In this document: positions 43,730 through 52,385 of the stretch, one piece after another | Position numbering within the stretch: position 1 is the stretch's first letter | How the letters are laid out: each line of letters opens with the position of its first letter | NCBI GenBank assembly: GCA_035460505.1 | Contig: DATHWP010000091.1 | Span: 24,995 to 88,994, forward strand | Source of the DNA: Methyloradius sp035460505 | GTDB lineage: Bacteria; Pseudomonadota; Gammaproteobacteria; Burkholderiales; Methylophilaceae | DNA: 64,000 bases | Direction of reading: 5' to 3' | The notes under the pieces: generated by a model | Database searches by the model: none | What the model was told of the DNA's origin: nothing | Seen by the model: only the letters and a program-made list of their open reading frames with translations | Translations under genes and position numbers: made by a program

Positions 43730-46459
43730 GTGTCTGTAATACCAATTCAAGCAAAAGAAGTTAAATCCACCTGCTGCTACTGCGGCGTTGGTTGTGGCGT
43801 GCTGATTCAAACCGAACAGGGGAAAATCACTGGGGTGCGCGGCGACCCCGACCATCCAGCCAACTTTGGGCGCTTGTGTACCAAGGGTTCAACACTACAC
43901 TTATCTACCAGACCTGAAGCACGCTTGCTTTATCCTGAATTGCGGCGTAACCGTAGTGATGTGAGGCAACGTGCAAGCTGGGATGAATCGCTGGATTACG
44001 TCGCTGAACGCTTTGCGGCGATTATTCGCGAGCATGGCCCAGATGCTGTGGCTTTCTACATTTCAGGCCAGTTGCTGACCGAGGATTACTATGTGTTTAA
44101 TAAGCTGGCTAAAGGTTTGATTGGCACGAATAACGTCGATACCAATTCCCGCCTTTGCATGTCATCCGCGGTCAGTGGTTACAAGGCCACCCTAGGTGCA
44201 GATGCGCCACCTGCCTGTTATGAAGATATCGACCATGCAGCGTGCCTGTTTATCGCTGGCTCAAACACAGCCTATGCACACCCGATTTTGTATCGCAGGA
44301 TTGAAGACGCCAAAGCCAAAAACCCAGAGATGAAAATCATCGTGGTTGATCCACGTTTGACCGACACGGCGCAATCTGCGGATTTACACCTGGCCATTTT
44401 GCCCGGTACCGATGTCGCGCTGTTCAACGGCATGCTCCATGTCATGCTGTGGGAAGGCCTGCTGGATATGGCCTACATCAATGCCTATACAGAAGGCTTT
44501 GAAGCACTGAAAAATACAGTGCGCGAATATACACCGAAGATGGTGGCCGATATTTGTGGCATTAAAGAAGCCGACATTATCACGGCTGCCAAATGGTTTG
44601 GCGCTGGGCCTACGCTCTCTATGTACTGCCAGGGTTTGAATCAATCTACCAGCGGCACTGATAAAAATGCTGCGCTCATCAACCTGCATCTGGCGACAGG
44701 CCAGATTGGCAAACCAGGTGCGGGACCGTTTTCTTTGACTGGTCAGCCTAATGCCATGGGCGGGCGCGAAGTTGGGGGCATGGCTAATTTGCTCTCAGGC
44801 CATCGCGATTTAGCTAATCCCGAGCACCGCGCCGAGGTGGCGAAGTTGTGGGGGATAGAAAGCGTGCCCGAGCAGCCAGGCAAAACCGCAGTAGAAATGT
44901 TCAAGGCTATTGGCGAAGGCAACATTAAAGCAATCTGGATTGCTTGTACCAACCCAGCGCAATCGATGCCAGATTTAAGTAGTGTTTTAGCCGCGCTGGA
45001 TAAAGCGGAGTTAGTCGTGCTGCAAGAAGCTTTCCAGGGCACAGAGACTACAGGCTATGCTGATGTGATATTGCCTGCAAGTAGCTGGGGCGAAAAAGAA
45101 GGCACGGTGACTAATTCCGAGCGTCGTATTACCCACCTCAACCCCGCAGTAACGCCGCCTGCTGACGCACGTCATGATTGGGAAATTGCTACAGATTTTG
45201 CACTCAGGCTAGGCCGCTTGCTCGACAATAATAATGATGCAGCCAAGCTATTCCCATATACCCACCCAGAACATATTTTTAACGAACACCGCGAAACCAC
45301 GCGTGGTCGTGACCTTGATATTACGGGCATCAGCTATGGCTTGTTAGACCAATCTGGCCCACAACTATGGCCGTTTCCCGAAGGTGGTGATGCTGGTGTT
45401 AAACGCCTTTATGCCGATGGAATATTCCAGAAAGAAAACGGTAAAGCGCAGTTTGCCAACACTATCTATAAAGCCACTGCTGAGAAAACCGATGCGCGCC
45501 ATCCTTTGCATTTGACCACTGGCAGGCTGCGCGACCAGTGGCATGGCATGAGCCGTACTGGCACAGTCGCACAACTTTTCAACCATGCGGAAGAACCCAT
45601 AATCTCGATGAATCTGGGCGACATGAAACGTCGCTCGATTGAAGCTGGCAGCCTGGTAAAAGTCAGCAGTAAACGGGGTAGTTTGATATTGCGAGCGCAG
45701 CCATCAGATGAGATGATGCCCGCGCAAACCTTTATCCCCATGCACTGGGGCAGCCAGTTTATGAATGGCCTCGGCAGTAATGCGCTTATGCCTAGTGCCT
45801 TTGATAAAACATCGAAACAGCCAGAGCTAAAACATGCGGCCATCAAGATTGAAAAGGTGGAGCTACCGTGGCAAATGACGGTGATGCGCGTTTGCCATGA
45901 TCTGCATCTGCTGCAAAATATCCGCACCATGCTCAAATACTTTGACTACGCCAGTTGTGGTCTCTATGGCCGTGGCGATGGCATGGTGATACTGCGCGCT
46001 AGCCACAATGCCACCCCAGATGACAGCATTATTCAGCAGCTGGATGAAATGCTGGGCATGACAGAAGGCATGCCCATGCTCAATTACAACGATGCAAAAC
46101 GCGGAATTTCCAAACGTATTCTAGTGGAAAACAAGCAGGTGACAGGGGTGCGGCTGATTGGTGAAATCCTCGCCGCCGAATGGCTACGCGAAGTCATGAC
46201 TCAAGGTGAGTTTACAGAGCAGTTACGCCGCTGGGCACTTGCGCCACTCAGTGCTCCACCAACTGGCAATGGGAGTCGAGGCAAGATTATCTGTAACTGT
46301 GTGGATGTTGCGGAAAATACAATTATCGACAATATTGCCCGCGGCGCTGATTTGATTACATTGAAAAACAAGCTCAAATGCGGCACAGAATGCGGCTCAT
46401 GTGTGCCCGAATTAAATCGGCTGATTAAAATACACGCGCCAGCAGTATCAAAAGTTTAA
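43730..46459 (+). CDS. nasA: Assimilatory nitrate reductase catalytic subunit
   Basis: This is a 909-residue molybdenum (bis-MGD) enzyme starting at GTG. The N-terminal [4Fe-4S] motif is 'CCYCGVGCGVLIQ' with the last Cys in 'RLCTKGSTL'. Molybdopterin-binding regions include 'YCQGLNQSTSGTDKN', 'GGREVGGMANLLSGHR' and 'LTTGRLRDQWHGMSRTG'. The C-terminus carries a BFD-like [2Fe-2S] domain, 'IICNCVDVAEN' and 'KCGTECGSCVPELN', as in NasA of other proteobacteria. It reduces nitrate to nitrite in the cytoplasm. No separate electron-transfer subunit (NasC) is adjacent. Its stop overlaps that of convergent metR. Confidence 0.95.
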   Translation: MSVIPIQAKEVKSTCCYCGVGCGVLIQTEQGKITGVRGDPDHPANFGRLCTKGSTLHLSTRPEARLLYPELRRNRSDVRQRASWDESLDYVAERFAAIIREHGPDAVAFYISGQLLTEDYYVFNKLAKGLIGTNNVDTNSRLCMSSAVSGYKATLGADAPPACYEDIDHAACLFIAGSNTAYAHPILYRRIEDAKAKNPEMKIIVVDPRLTDTAQSADLHLAILPGTDVALFNGMLHVMLWEGLLDMAYINAYTEGFEALKNTVREYTPKMVADICGIKEADIITAAKWFGAGPTLSMYCQGLNQSTSGTDKNAALINLHLATGQIGKPGAGPFSLTGQPNAMGGREVGGMANLLSGHRDLANPEHRAEVAKLWGIESVPEQPGKTAVEMFKAIGEGNIKAIWIACTNPAQSMPDLSSVLAALDKAELVVLQEAFQGTETTGYADVILPASSWGEKEGTVTNSERRITHLNPAVTPPADARHDWEIATDFALRLGRLLDNNNDAAKLFPYTHPEHIFNEHRETTRGRDLDITGISYGLLDQSGPQLWPFPEGGDAGVKRLYADGIFQKENGKAQFANTIYKATAEKTDARHPLHLTTGRLRDQWHGMSRTGTVAQLFNHAEEPIISMNLGDMKRRSIEAGSLVKVSSKRGSLILRAQPSDEMMPAQTFIPMHWGSQFMNGLGSNALMPSAFDKTSKQPELKHAAIKIEKVELPWQMTVMRVCHDLHLLQNIRTMLKYFDYASCGLYGRGDGMVILRASHNATPDDSIIQQLDEMLGMTEGMPMLNYNDAKRGISKRILVENKQVTGVRLIGEILAAEWLREVMTQGEFTEQLRRWALAPLSAPPTGNGSRGKIICNCVDVAENTIIDNIARGADLITLKNKLKCGTECGSCVPELNRLIKIHAPAVSKV

Positions 46460-47373
46460 TGATTGAACAACTTGATTCCTGCCAATTTGGCTAAACAGGT
46501 TTCGCGGATAATCTTCACCAGGTCCTGCGCGTATGGCTGGGTGATGGTCTCTTGCTTGCCAACTGCGTAGAGCTTGGACCACAGGCCTTTTTTAGTGATG
46601 GCTTTTTCGATCACATACTCATGCTCCACATAACTTTGTATGCCCCAGCTCGGCAAGGCGGCGATGCCTCGGTGGCTGGCGACTAGCTGCATGATGGCCA
46701 CAGTCAGTTCCGATGTGCGTCGTTTGAATACAATCTCCGCTGGCTTTAGCACATGGCGGATGACATCAATACGCTCTTCTGGCACTGGGTAAGTAATCAA
46801 GGTCTCATTGGCAAAATCTTCAGCCTGCATATAGGGCTTGGCGTGTAGCGCATGATCTGGCGCTAGCACCGCCATAATCTCAAACTCGAACAGAGGCGCG
46901 TGATGCAGGCTCTGCATGTTTTGTGGCAAACCGCCAATGACAAAATCTGCCTTGGCCTCATGTAATAAGCGCCATGGATCACTGTGAAAACCTGCCACTA
47001 GGTCAATCTCAATCTCGGGCCATGCTCGCCGAAAGCTATCCATCACTGGCGTCAGCCAATCAAAACAAGTATGGCATTCCAATACGATACGCAGCTCGCC
47101 AGACTGGCTAGCTTTGAGACGCTCAAGATCGCGCTCGGCCTGCGCCGTGGCTTCCAGTACCAGATCAGCCAGCTTAAGCAAACGTTCACCCGCTGGGGTG
47201 AAGCGCAGGCCATGCGCTGTGCGCTGGAACAGCTTGATCTGGTAATCATCCTCCACAGCCCTTATCTGGTGCGACAGTGCAGATTGTGTGAGATGCACGC
47301 GACTTGCGGCCGTGCCTAGCTTGCCAGTTTCAGCAATTGCCTTGAGAGATTTAAGTTGTCGTATATCGATCAT
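46456..47373 (-). CDS. metR: LysR-family regulator MetR
   Basis: This is a 305-residue protein. The N-terminal winged helix is 'LKSLKAIAETGKLGTAASRV' followed by 'LTQSALSHQIRAVEDDY', and the effector domain includes 'GELRIVLECHTCFDWL', which is typical of MetR. MetR activates methionine genes with homocysteine as co-activator. It is divergent from metE across 98 bp, the standard arrangement. Its 3' end overlaps the convergent nasA stop by 3 bases. Confidence 0.93.
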   Translation of the reverse strand: MIDIRQLKSLKAIAETGKLGTAASRVHLTQSALSHQIRAVEDDYQIKLFQRTAHGLRFTPAGERLLKLADLVLEATAQAERDLERLKASQSGELRIVLECHTCFDWLTPVMDSFRRAWPEIEIDLVAGFHSDPWRLLHEAKADFVIGGLPQNMQSLHHAPLFEFEIMAVLAPDHALHAKPYMQAEDFANETLITYPVPEERIDVIRHVLKPAEIVFKRRTSELTVAIMQLVASHRGIAALPSWGIQSYVEHEYVIEKAITKKGLWSKLYAVGKQETITQPYAQDLVKIIRETCLAKLAGIKLFNH

Positions 47374-47471
47374 GATATTAATTTAATTCAAGTAAAATGT
47401 AAAAAAACTCGCTTTATTAATTAAAGCATAGCATGCAAACTGCGCCATCTTAATTTTAGATGGACAGAATC
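47374..47471. promoter_or_regulatory. metR-metE divergent promoter region
   Basis: A 98-bp AT-rich region. GCTTTA - TTAAT - TAAAGC (47411-47427) is an inverted repeat of a shape suitable for a LysR-type site; the classic TGAA-N5-TTCA MetR box is not present in exact form. Both promoters must lie here, but I cannot place the boxes with confidence. Confidence 0.4.
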
Positions 47472-49742
47472 ATGGCAATTACACACATATTGGGTTACCC
47501 ACGCATCGGCGAAAAACGGGAATTAAAATTCGCGCTGGAATCTTTCTGGAAAAATGAAAGCAGCGAACTGGTATTGCATCAAACAGGCTGCGAGTTGCGC
47601 AAAAGCAACTGGCAAAAACAACAAGATGCAGGGTTGGAATTTATCAGCGCAGGCGACTTTTCTTACTACGACCATGTGCTGGACCATAGCGTTTTATTTA
47701 GCGCCACCCCAACTCGTTTTGGATTTAAAGGTAAAGCGTTAACGCAGCAGGATTATTTTGCATTAGCCCGCGGCAATGCGGACCAGCCAGCGCAGGAAAT
47801 GACCAAATGGTTTGATACTAACTACCACTATCTGGTGCCTGAACTAGGCCCAGAAACCGAATTCTTGATCAACGCCCATGAGTTTCTCTCTCAGATTGAC
47901 GAAGCCATTGCTACAGGGGCAAAAGTCAAACCTAACCTATTGGGGCCAGTCTCTTTTCTCTACCTTGGAAAAAGCCGTGTAGAAGACTTTGACCGCCTTA
48001 GCCTGTTGCCAGCCTTGTGTGCAGAGTATGCCGTGTTGCTCAACGAACTTACTTATCGCGGCATTGAATGGGTGCAAATTGATGAGCCTGCGCTGGGGCT
48101 TGATTTAGACCAAGAATGGCTAGATGCGTACAAAGATGCCTATGCCCGCATTCGCAACAATCGCCCCAAGCTGTTGCTGACAACCTATTTTGAAAGCGTT
48201 GCGCGATACGCCCCTAATATTACCGCGCTGCCTGTGGATGGCATTCATATCGATCTGGTGCGTGCACCAGAACAACTTGGCATCTGGCTTGCAGTGCTGC
48301 CATCACACTGGGTGCTTTCAGCAGGTGTTATTGATGGGCGCAATATCTGGCGTAACGATCTGGAAAATACGCTAGAGAGATTAATTCCCGTTGAAAAAAA
48401 GATAGGAGATCGGCTCTGGATCGCACCTTCATGTTCCCTCGTTCATGTGCCTGTCTCCTTAGTTCATGAGCAAAATCTGGATGCTGAGATTAAGTCATGG
48501 CTGGCATTTGCTGATGAAAAGCTGCAGGAGCTGAGTGTGTTGCAGCAAGCGTTAACGCATGGAAAAGAGCATGTTAAAGATGCGCTTGCCGCATCAAGCA
48601 ACGCAATTTTATCCAGACGACTTTCAAAGCGTGTACATGATGAGAACGTGAACGAACGACTCAGCCAGATTGATGCAATATCGCCTGAAAGAACCAGCAA
48701 TTTTGCGCAACGTAGCATTCTGCAAAAACAACGCCTCAATCTGCCTTTGCTACCGACCACCACGATTGGCTCATTTCCGCAGACTACGGATATTCGTGCT
48801 TCACGCTCCGCATTCCGCCGTGGTGAAATCAGTGCCTCTGATTACCAAGCCATTATCCAGAAAAACATCCGCAATGCCATCGAGCAGCAATTGCAGCTGG
48901 ATATTGATGTACTGGTGCATGGCGAGGCTGAGCGGAACGACATGGTAGAGTATTTCGGTGAGCAGCTTGCAGGCTACACATTCAGCCAAAATGGCTGGGT
49001 ACAAAGCTATGGCTCGCGCTGTGTGAAACCGCCGATTATCTATGGCGATGTCTACCGCCCTGCTGCCATGACGGTTGAAGAAGCACGCTACGCACAATCT
49101 CTTACCACGCGCCCTGTGAAGGGCATGCTGACTGGGCCTGTGACTATGCTGCAATGGTCTTTTGTACGGGATGACCAGTCACGTGAGCAAACCGCATTGC
49201 AACTGGCTTTAGCTATTCGGGACGAAGTGGATGATCTGCAAAAAGCAGGTATTGCGATCATTCAGATTGATGAGCCAGCTTTGCGAGAAGGTTTGCCTTT
49301 GCAAGCTGCAAAGTGGGCAGATTACTTGGCCTGGGCTGTGCGCGCCTTCAAATTGTCGGCCAGTGTGGCTGAAGACAGCACTCAGATACATACGCATATG
49401 TGCTATGCCGAGTTCAACGATATCTTGCCTTCTATTGCCGATATGGATGCAGATGTAATTACGATTGAAACTTCGCGTTCAGCAATGGAACTACTCGATG
49501 GCTTTGGTGAGTTTGAATACCCGAATGAAATTGGCCCAGGCGTTTACGACATTCATTCACCTAGAGTACCTTCAGTTGAAGCCATGGAGAAACTCATGGA
49601 GCGCGCTTTACAGGTGATTCCTGCGGATCGACTCTGGGTAAACCCCGATTGCGGACTGAAAACGCGCGGCTGGCCTGAAACGATAGAGGCTCTCAAAAAC
49701 ATGGTGCAAACGGCCAAAAATCTGAGGGAGAAGCTCGCATAA
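47472..49742 (+). CDS. metE: Cobalamin-independent methionine synthase
   Basis: The ATG at 47472 gives the usual start 'MAITHILGYPRIGEKRELK'; an ATG four codons earlier is possible. About 756 residues form two barrel halves. Homocysteine/folate motifs include 'GYPRIGEKRELK', 'LPTTTIGSFPQT' and 'VLVHGEAERNDMVEYFGE'. The zinc ligands lie in 'IHTHMCYAEFND' and 'VNPDCGLKTRGW'. It methylates homocysteine from 5-methyl-tetrahydropteroyl-glutamate. It is controlled by the divergent MetR. Confidence 0.96.
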   Translation: MAITHILGYPRIGEKRELKFALESFWKNESSELVLHQTGCELRKSNWQKQQDAGLEFISAGDFSYYDHVLDHSVLFSATPTRFGFKGKALTQQDYFALARGNADQPAQEMTKWFDTNYHYLVPELGPETEFLINAHEFLSQIDEAIATGAKVKPNLLGPVSFLYLGKSRVEDFDRLSLLPALCAEYAVLLNELTYRGIEWVQIDEPALGLDLDQEWLDAYKDAYARIRNNRPKLLLTTYFESVARYAPNITALPVDGIHIDLVRAPEQLGIWLAVLPSHWVLSAGVIDGRNIWRNDLENTLERLIPVEKKIGDRLWIAPSCSLVHVPVSLVHEQNLDAEIKSWLAFADEKLQELSVLQQALTHGKEHVKDALAASSNAILSRRLSKRVHDENVNERLSQIDAISPERTSNFAQRSILQKQRLNLPLLPTTTIGSFPQTTDIRASRSAFRRGEISASDYQAIIQKNIRNAIEQQLQLDIDVLVHGEAERNDMVEYFGEQLAGYTFSQNGWVQSYGSRCVKPPIIYGDVYRPAAMTVEEARYAQSLTTRPVKGMLTGPVTMLQWSFVRDDQSREQTALQLALAIRDEVDDLQKAGIAIIQIDEPALREGLPLQAAKWADYLAWAVRAFKLSASVAEDSTQIHTHMCYAEFNDILPSIADMDADVITIETSRSAMELLDGFGEFEYPNEIGPGVYDIHSPRVPSVEAMEKLMERALQVIPADRLWVNPDCGLKTRGWPETIEALKNMVQTAKNLREKLA

Positions 49743-49757
49743 ATTTAGCATGGTCTG

Positions 49758-50081
49758 CTAGGCATATACGTCTACATTGTTCCCTAGGTTTGAGTCCGAG
49801 TTGGATTTTGGGGTGGTTGGATTCGACTCAACGTTATCAGCGGCAGGTTTGGTGCTGGATGAATTTTGAGGCTGACTCAACTGGGCAATTTGAGCTTCTA
49901 ACGAGGCAATTCTGGCTTGAATGATCTGTGCCTGTGTAGTGGCGACCTTGGCATCTTGAGATTTTACGGCTGCCGCTAATTGTTTTTGTGCTTCAGCCAG
50001 TTGTTTTTGCAATTCTGCAATTTGAGACGCCGAGCCGCCACTGGAGGAGGAAGAGCTTGTATTGCTTACGGATGAAATCAT
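49758..50081 (-). CDS. Small coiled-coil protein, FlxA-like
   Basis: This 107-residue protein has a Ser/Gly-rich head, then a coiled coil from about 20 to 70 ('IAELQKQLAEAQKQLAAAV', 'QIIQARIASLEAQIAQL'), then a polar Asn/Ser/Pro tail. The arrangement resembles the FlxA-like family, whose role is unknown. There is no signal peptide. It converges with metE across 15 bp. Confidence 0.65.
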   Translation of the reverse strand: MISSVSNTSSSSSSGGSASQIAELQKQLAEAQKQLAAAVKSQDAKVATTQAQIIQARIASLEAQIAQLSQPQNSSSTKPAADNVESNPTTPKSNSDSNLGNNVDVYA

Positions 50082-50458
50082 GATATTTATCCTGCATTTA
50101 ATCTTGTTTAATCTATATCGGCAATAGAAGCTCCTTTATTGAGTTCGGATAACTCATCTAATAAAAATATAAAAGATATATATGGTTTAAATATATATTA
50201 TTCAACTAATTACTGATTAATTTCATACATTTTGTGCTCAGAGTCTTTACCTAGTTTTACATTGGGTAAGTTAAATTTGATCCAAGTGATTACTTTTAAG
50301 CCTGAATTTAAAGTGAATGCCAAACTAATAATGCCGAGCATAAGAATTTAATTGCAATCTCTTTTGGGGAGCGATAGCAATGGGAATGACAACTTTAGTT
50401 GGTGCTATGCTAGGAGTTGTTGCTTGATAAAACCAATTACTTTTCTAAGGAGTTACGT
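50082..50458. other. 377-bp AT-rich intergenic region
   Basis: Very AT-rich in the left part (50130-50230). The only coding possibility I see is a 15-codon frame at 50380-50427 behind GGGGAG, encoding a hydrophobic peptide ('MGMTTLVGAMLGVVA'). It ends 31 bp before the copper-storage-type gene and could be a leader peptide or chance. The promoter for that gene should lie here. Confidence 0.4.
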
Positions 50459-50800
50459 ATGGCAACTGGACAATACGATCATTGTATCGACTTATGTAAC
50501 AAATCCGCTCAAGCCTGTGATGCCTGCGTCGTAGCATGTCTGGGCGAAGAAAATGCGGCTTATCTGCGTGATGCCATTCTTGCAGCCACTGACTGTGCGG
50601 CGTTTTGTCGGCTAGCAGCTGGATTTATGGCACGGGATAGCCAGATGCTTCAATTGATCTGTGAGGATTGTGCTGAAATTTGCATGGCATGCGCAGAGGA
50701 ATGTGGCCAGCACCCTGCAGAACATTGCCAAGTGTGTGCAACAGCTTGTCGGAAGTGTGCAGAAGAGTGCTTGAAAGTGGGTACAGCAAACCTCAGTTGA
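50459..50800 (+). CDS. Four-helix copper-storage-type cysteine-rich protein (Csp, DUF326)
   Basis: The ATG at 50459 has AAGGAG at a good distance; the longer frame from 50417 is rejected. The 113-residue protein has 17 cysteines at 3- and 4-residue steps along helices (9, 13, 20, 23, 27, 46, 50, 68, 71, 75, 78, 82, 90, 93, 97, 100, 104). This is the pattern of the four-helix Csp proteins first found in methanotrophs, which hold many Cu(I) ions. There is no signal peptide, so it is a cytosolic, Csp3-like form. It may be a copper store or sink for the organism's metalloenzymes. Confidence 0.9.
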   Translation: MATGQYDHCIDLCNKSAQACDACVVACLGEENAAYLRDAILAATDCAAFCRLAAGFMARDSQMLQLICEDCAEICMACAEECGQHPAEHCQVCATACRKCAEECLKVGTANLS

Positions 50801-50893
50801 TGAGCGCGTTTGATTTTGCTTAATTGCCTGCTATAGGTCGGTGCAGGCTGCAAAAAAGGCTTTAATAAACTGGATATATAACAGGAGGTTAAT

Positions 50894-51157
50894 ATGAGCA
50901 GTTGTAACCATATCAATCAAATTGTGACGCGAACGCCCAATTCGGAGGGCTGCGAAGAGTGCACCAAGATAGGCGATACTTGGGTACATTTAAGAACTTG
51001 CCTGATCTGCGGGCATGTTGGGTGCTGTGACTCATCCAAAAATAAACATGCAACACGCCACTTCTTGCAAACCCAGCATCCCATCATGGCATCAAAGGAG
51101 TCTGGAGAGACTTGGGGATGGTGTTATGTCGACCAGAAATTATTTGATCCAATCTAG
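50894..51157 (+). CDS. UBP-type zinc-finger protein
   Basis: This 87-residue protein has AGGAGG before the ATG. Zinc ligands are 'SSCNHINQI', 'GCEECTKIGDTWVHLRTC', 'CLICGHVGCCDSS' and 'HATRHFLQTQHPIM'. This is the ZnF-UBP fold, which in eukaryotes reads ubiquitin's C-terminus. Bacterial stand-alone forms are widespread and of unknown role. It lies 93 bp after the Csp gene on the same strand, and the two may be cotranscribed. Confidence 0.88.
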   Translation: MSSCNHINQIVTRTPNSEGCEECTKIGDTWVHLRTCLICGHVGCCDSSKNKHATRHFLQTQHPIMASKESGETWGWCYVDQKLFDPI

Positions 51158-51213
51158 TTTGATCACTGGATTTTTTCTATCGAAACAAATTCCATCAACA
51201 GCTAGTAAACACA

Positions 51214-51603
51214 CTAATCGTTAGCCGCTAGATGCACTGGCTGCCTCATGACGCTGACATCATCCATGCCAGAGTTGTTACCTTTCACCGTCACAATGTA
51301 TTGAATGTTCTGTTTTTCGCAATTGTGTACATTCCAACGCTCAACCACCTTGCCTGAAACCAGGCGGCCATCCACCAGTTTGGCATCATAGGAGCGGGAG
51401 ATTAAAGAAGTCTGAATGTTGGAGAGATCAATGCTGCACTGATTGACCGTATCTTCGCCCATTTGCATCATGACTTCTTCCGCATAGCCCCCGCGGATGT
51501 AAGATGCATTTTTCTGAATAAGTTGCTGTTGGGAGCATGCTGACAATAGGCTCGCAAGCAGTAACAGGCCCGTAGGTAATAGTGGAACAATTCTGTTTTT
51601 CAT
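51214..51603 (-). CDS. Small lipoprotein, unknown function
   Basis: The frame is open from a TTG at 51621, but the ATG at 51603 is preferred. The 129-residue protein has a lipoprotein signal with a lipobox, 'LLLLASLLSACSQQQ'. The mature part has two further Cys residues ('NQCSIDLS' and 'HNCEKQNIQYIV') that may pair. It is probably anchored in the outer or inner membrane on the periplasmic side. I do not recognise the family. Confidence 0.72.
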   Translation of the reverse strand: MKNRIVPLLPTGLLLLASLLSACSQQQLIQKNASYIRGGYAEEVMMQMGEDTVNQCSIDLSNIQTSLISRSYDAKLVDGRLVSGKVVERWNVHNCEKQNIQYIVTVKGNNSGMDDVSVMRQPVHLAAND

Positions 51604-51786
51604 TTCTAAGCTTTTCCGCAATGGGTGATTCGTGAATAGTCCGTTATGCTGAACTATTGGGTTTCATAGAATTCACGCATCGTTCTCCCATGATTGAATA
51701 ACGCAGGAACCCAGACACAGGTTTACTTCAGCAATGGATATATTACTGAACGCGATATGCGGAAGAAGGCTTAAAAACGGGCAAGA

Positions 51787-51836
51787 CCCACCTAAATCAA
51801 GACTCAGCTAAATATAAATGAGTTGGTTTAGGTGGG
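51787..51836. other. Long imperfect hairpin
   Basis: CCCACCTAAATCAA (51787-51800) pairs with TTGGTTTAGGTGGG (51823-51836) with a single G-T wobble, and CTCA/TGAG extends the stem inward. No T-tract follows on either strand. It lies between the 3' end of the gene at 51889 (minus) and the 5' end of the lipoprotein gene (minus). Confidence 0.5.
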
Positions 51837-51888
51837 CCAAAGTGCCTGCTAACGGCCGCGAGCAGACATCAAATGTGATGGCTTTGAG

Positions 51889-52149
51889 CTATGAACTTTC
51901 AGTAGCTGTTTCAGTTTTTGGTTTTCTTCCAGGGCTAGGCTGTGGGATAGAGCCAGATACTCTGCTGCTAATCCCCTCAATTTTCACTCCCTCTACGAAT
52001 CTCGTCACGTTGCAGCTAATGACTGCACCGCTTAATGAAAGGTCTCGAAGCTTGGACTTAACTGCAGCTAGAGAAAGTCCAGTTGCGGCAGCAATATCAA
52101 TGTCCATCTTTTCGCCATTCTTGTTCAGGTATTCCAAGATTGTTTTCAT
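51889..52149 (-). CDS. Small winged-helix-like protein
   Basis: This 86-residue protein has GGAG 7 nt before the ATG. The N-terminal half looks like a winged helix-turn-helix: 'TILEYLNKNGEKMDIDIAAA', 'TGLSLAAVKSKLRDLSLSG' and 'AVISCNVTRFVEG' as helix, recognition helix and wing. The C-terminus is a polar Pro/Ser/Thr/Lys tail. It may bind DNA, though the family is not one I can name. An overlapping frame on the plus strand is judged a shadow. Confidence 0.7.
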   Translation of the reverse strand: MKTILEYLNKNGEKMDIDIAAATGLSLAAVKSKLRDLSLSGAVISCNVTRFVEGVKIEGISSRVSGSIPQPSPGRKPKTETATESS

Positions 52150-52385
52150 GCAAGACTCCGTTATTTAATCAATAGACCTCTGTGTTGAAGTCTTAGGATT
52201 TATTAAATAGTGCTACTACTATATGAGGTTAGATATGATTTTAACAAGAAGCCTCTTAATAAATTAGCGCCATCACCTGTTTATCTCTTGCAAATCGAAG
52301 GTCGATACTCCTTAATATGACTTTATGAAGGTCAGCAATTTGCGCTTGCGAATGAACTAGCGCTGAGTTTGTAGTCCAATCTATC

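Noticed and set aside
51818..52168. 116-residue plus-strand frame opposite the winged-helix-like gene
   Set aside because: The minus-strand frame has a ribosome site and a sensible fold pattern; the plus-strand frame does not.
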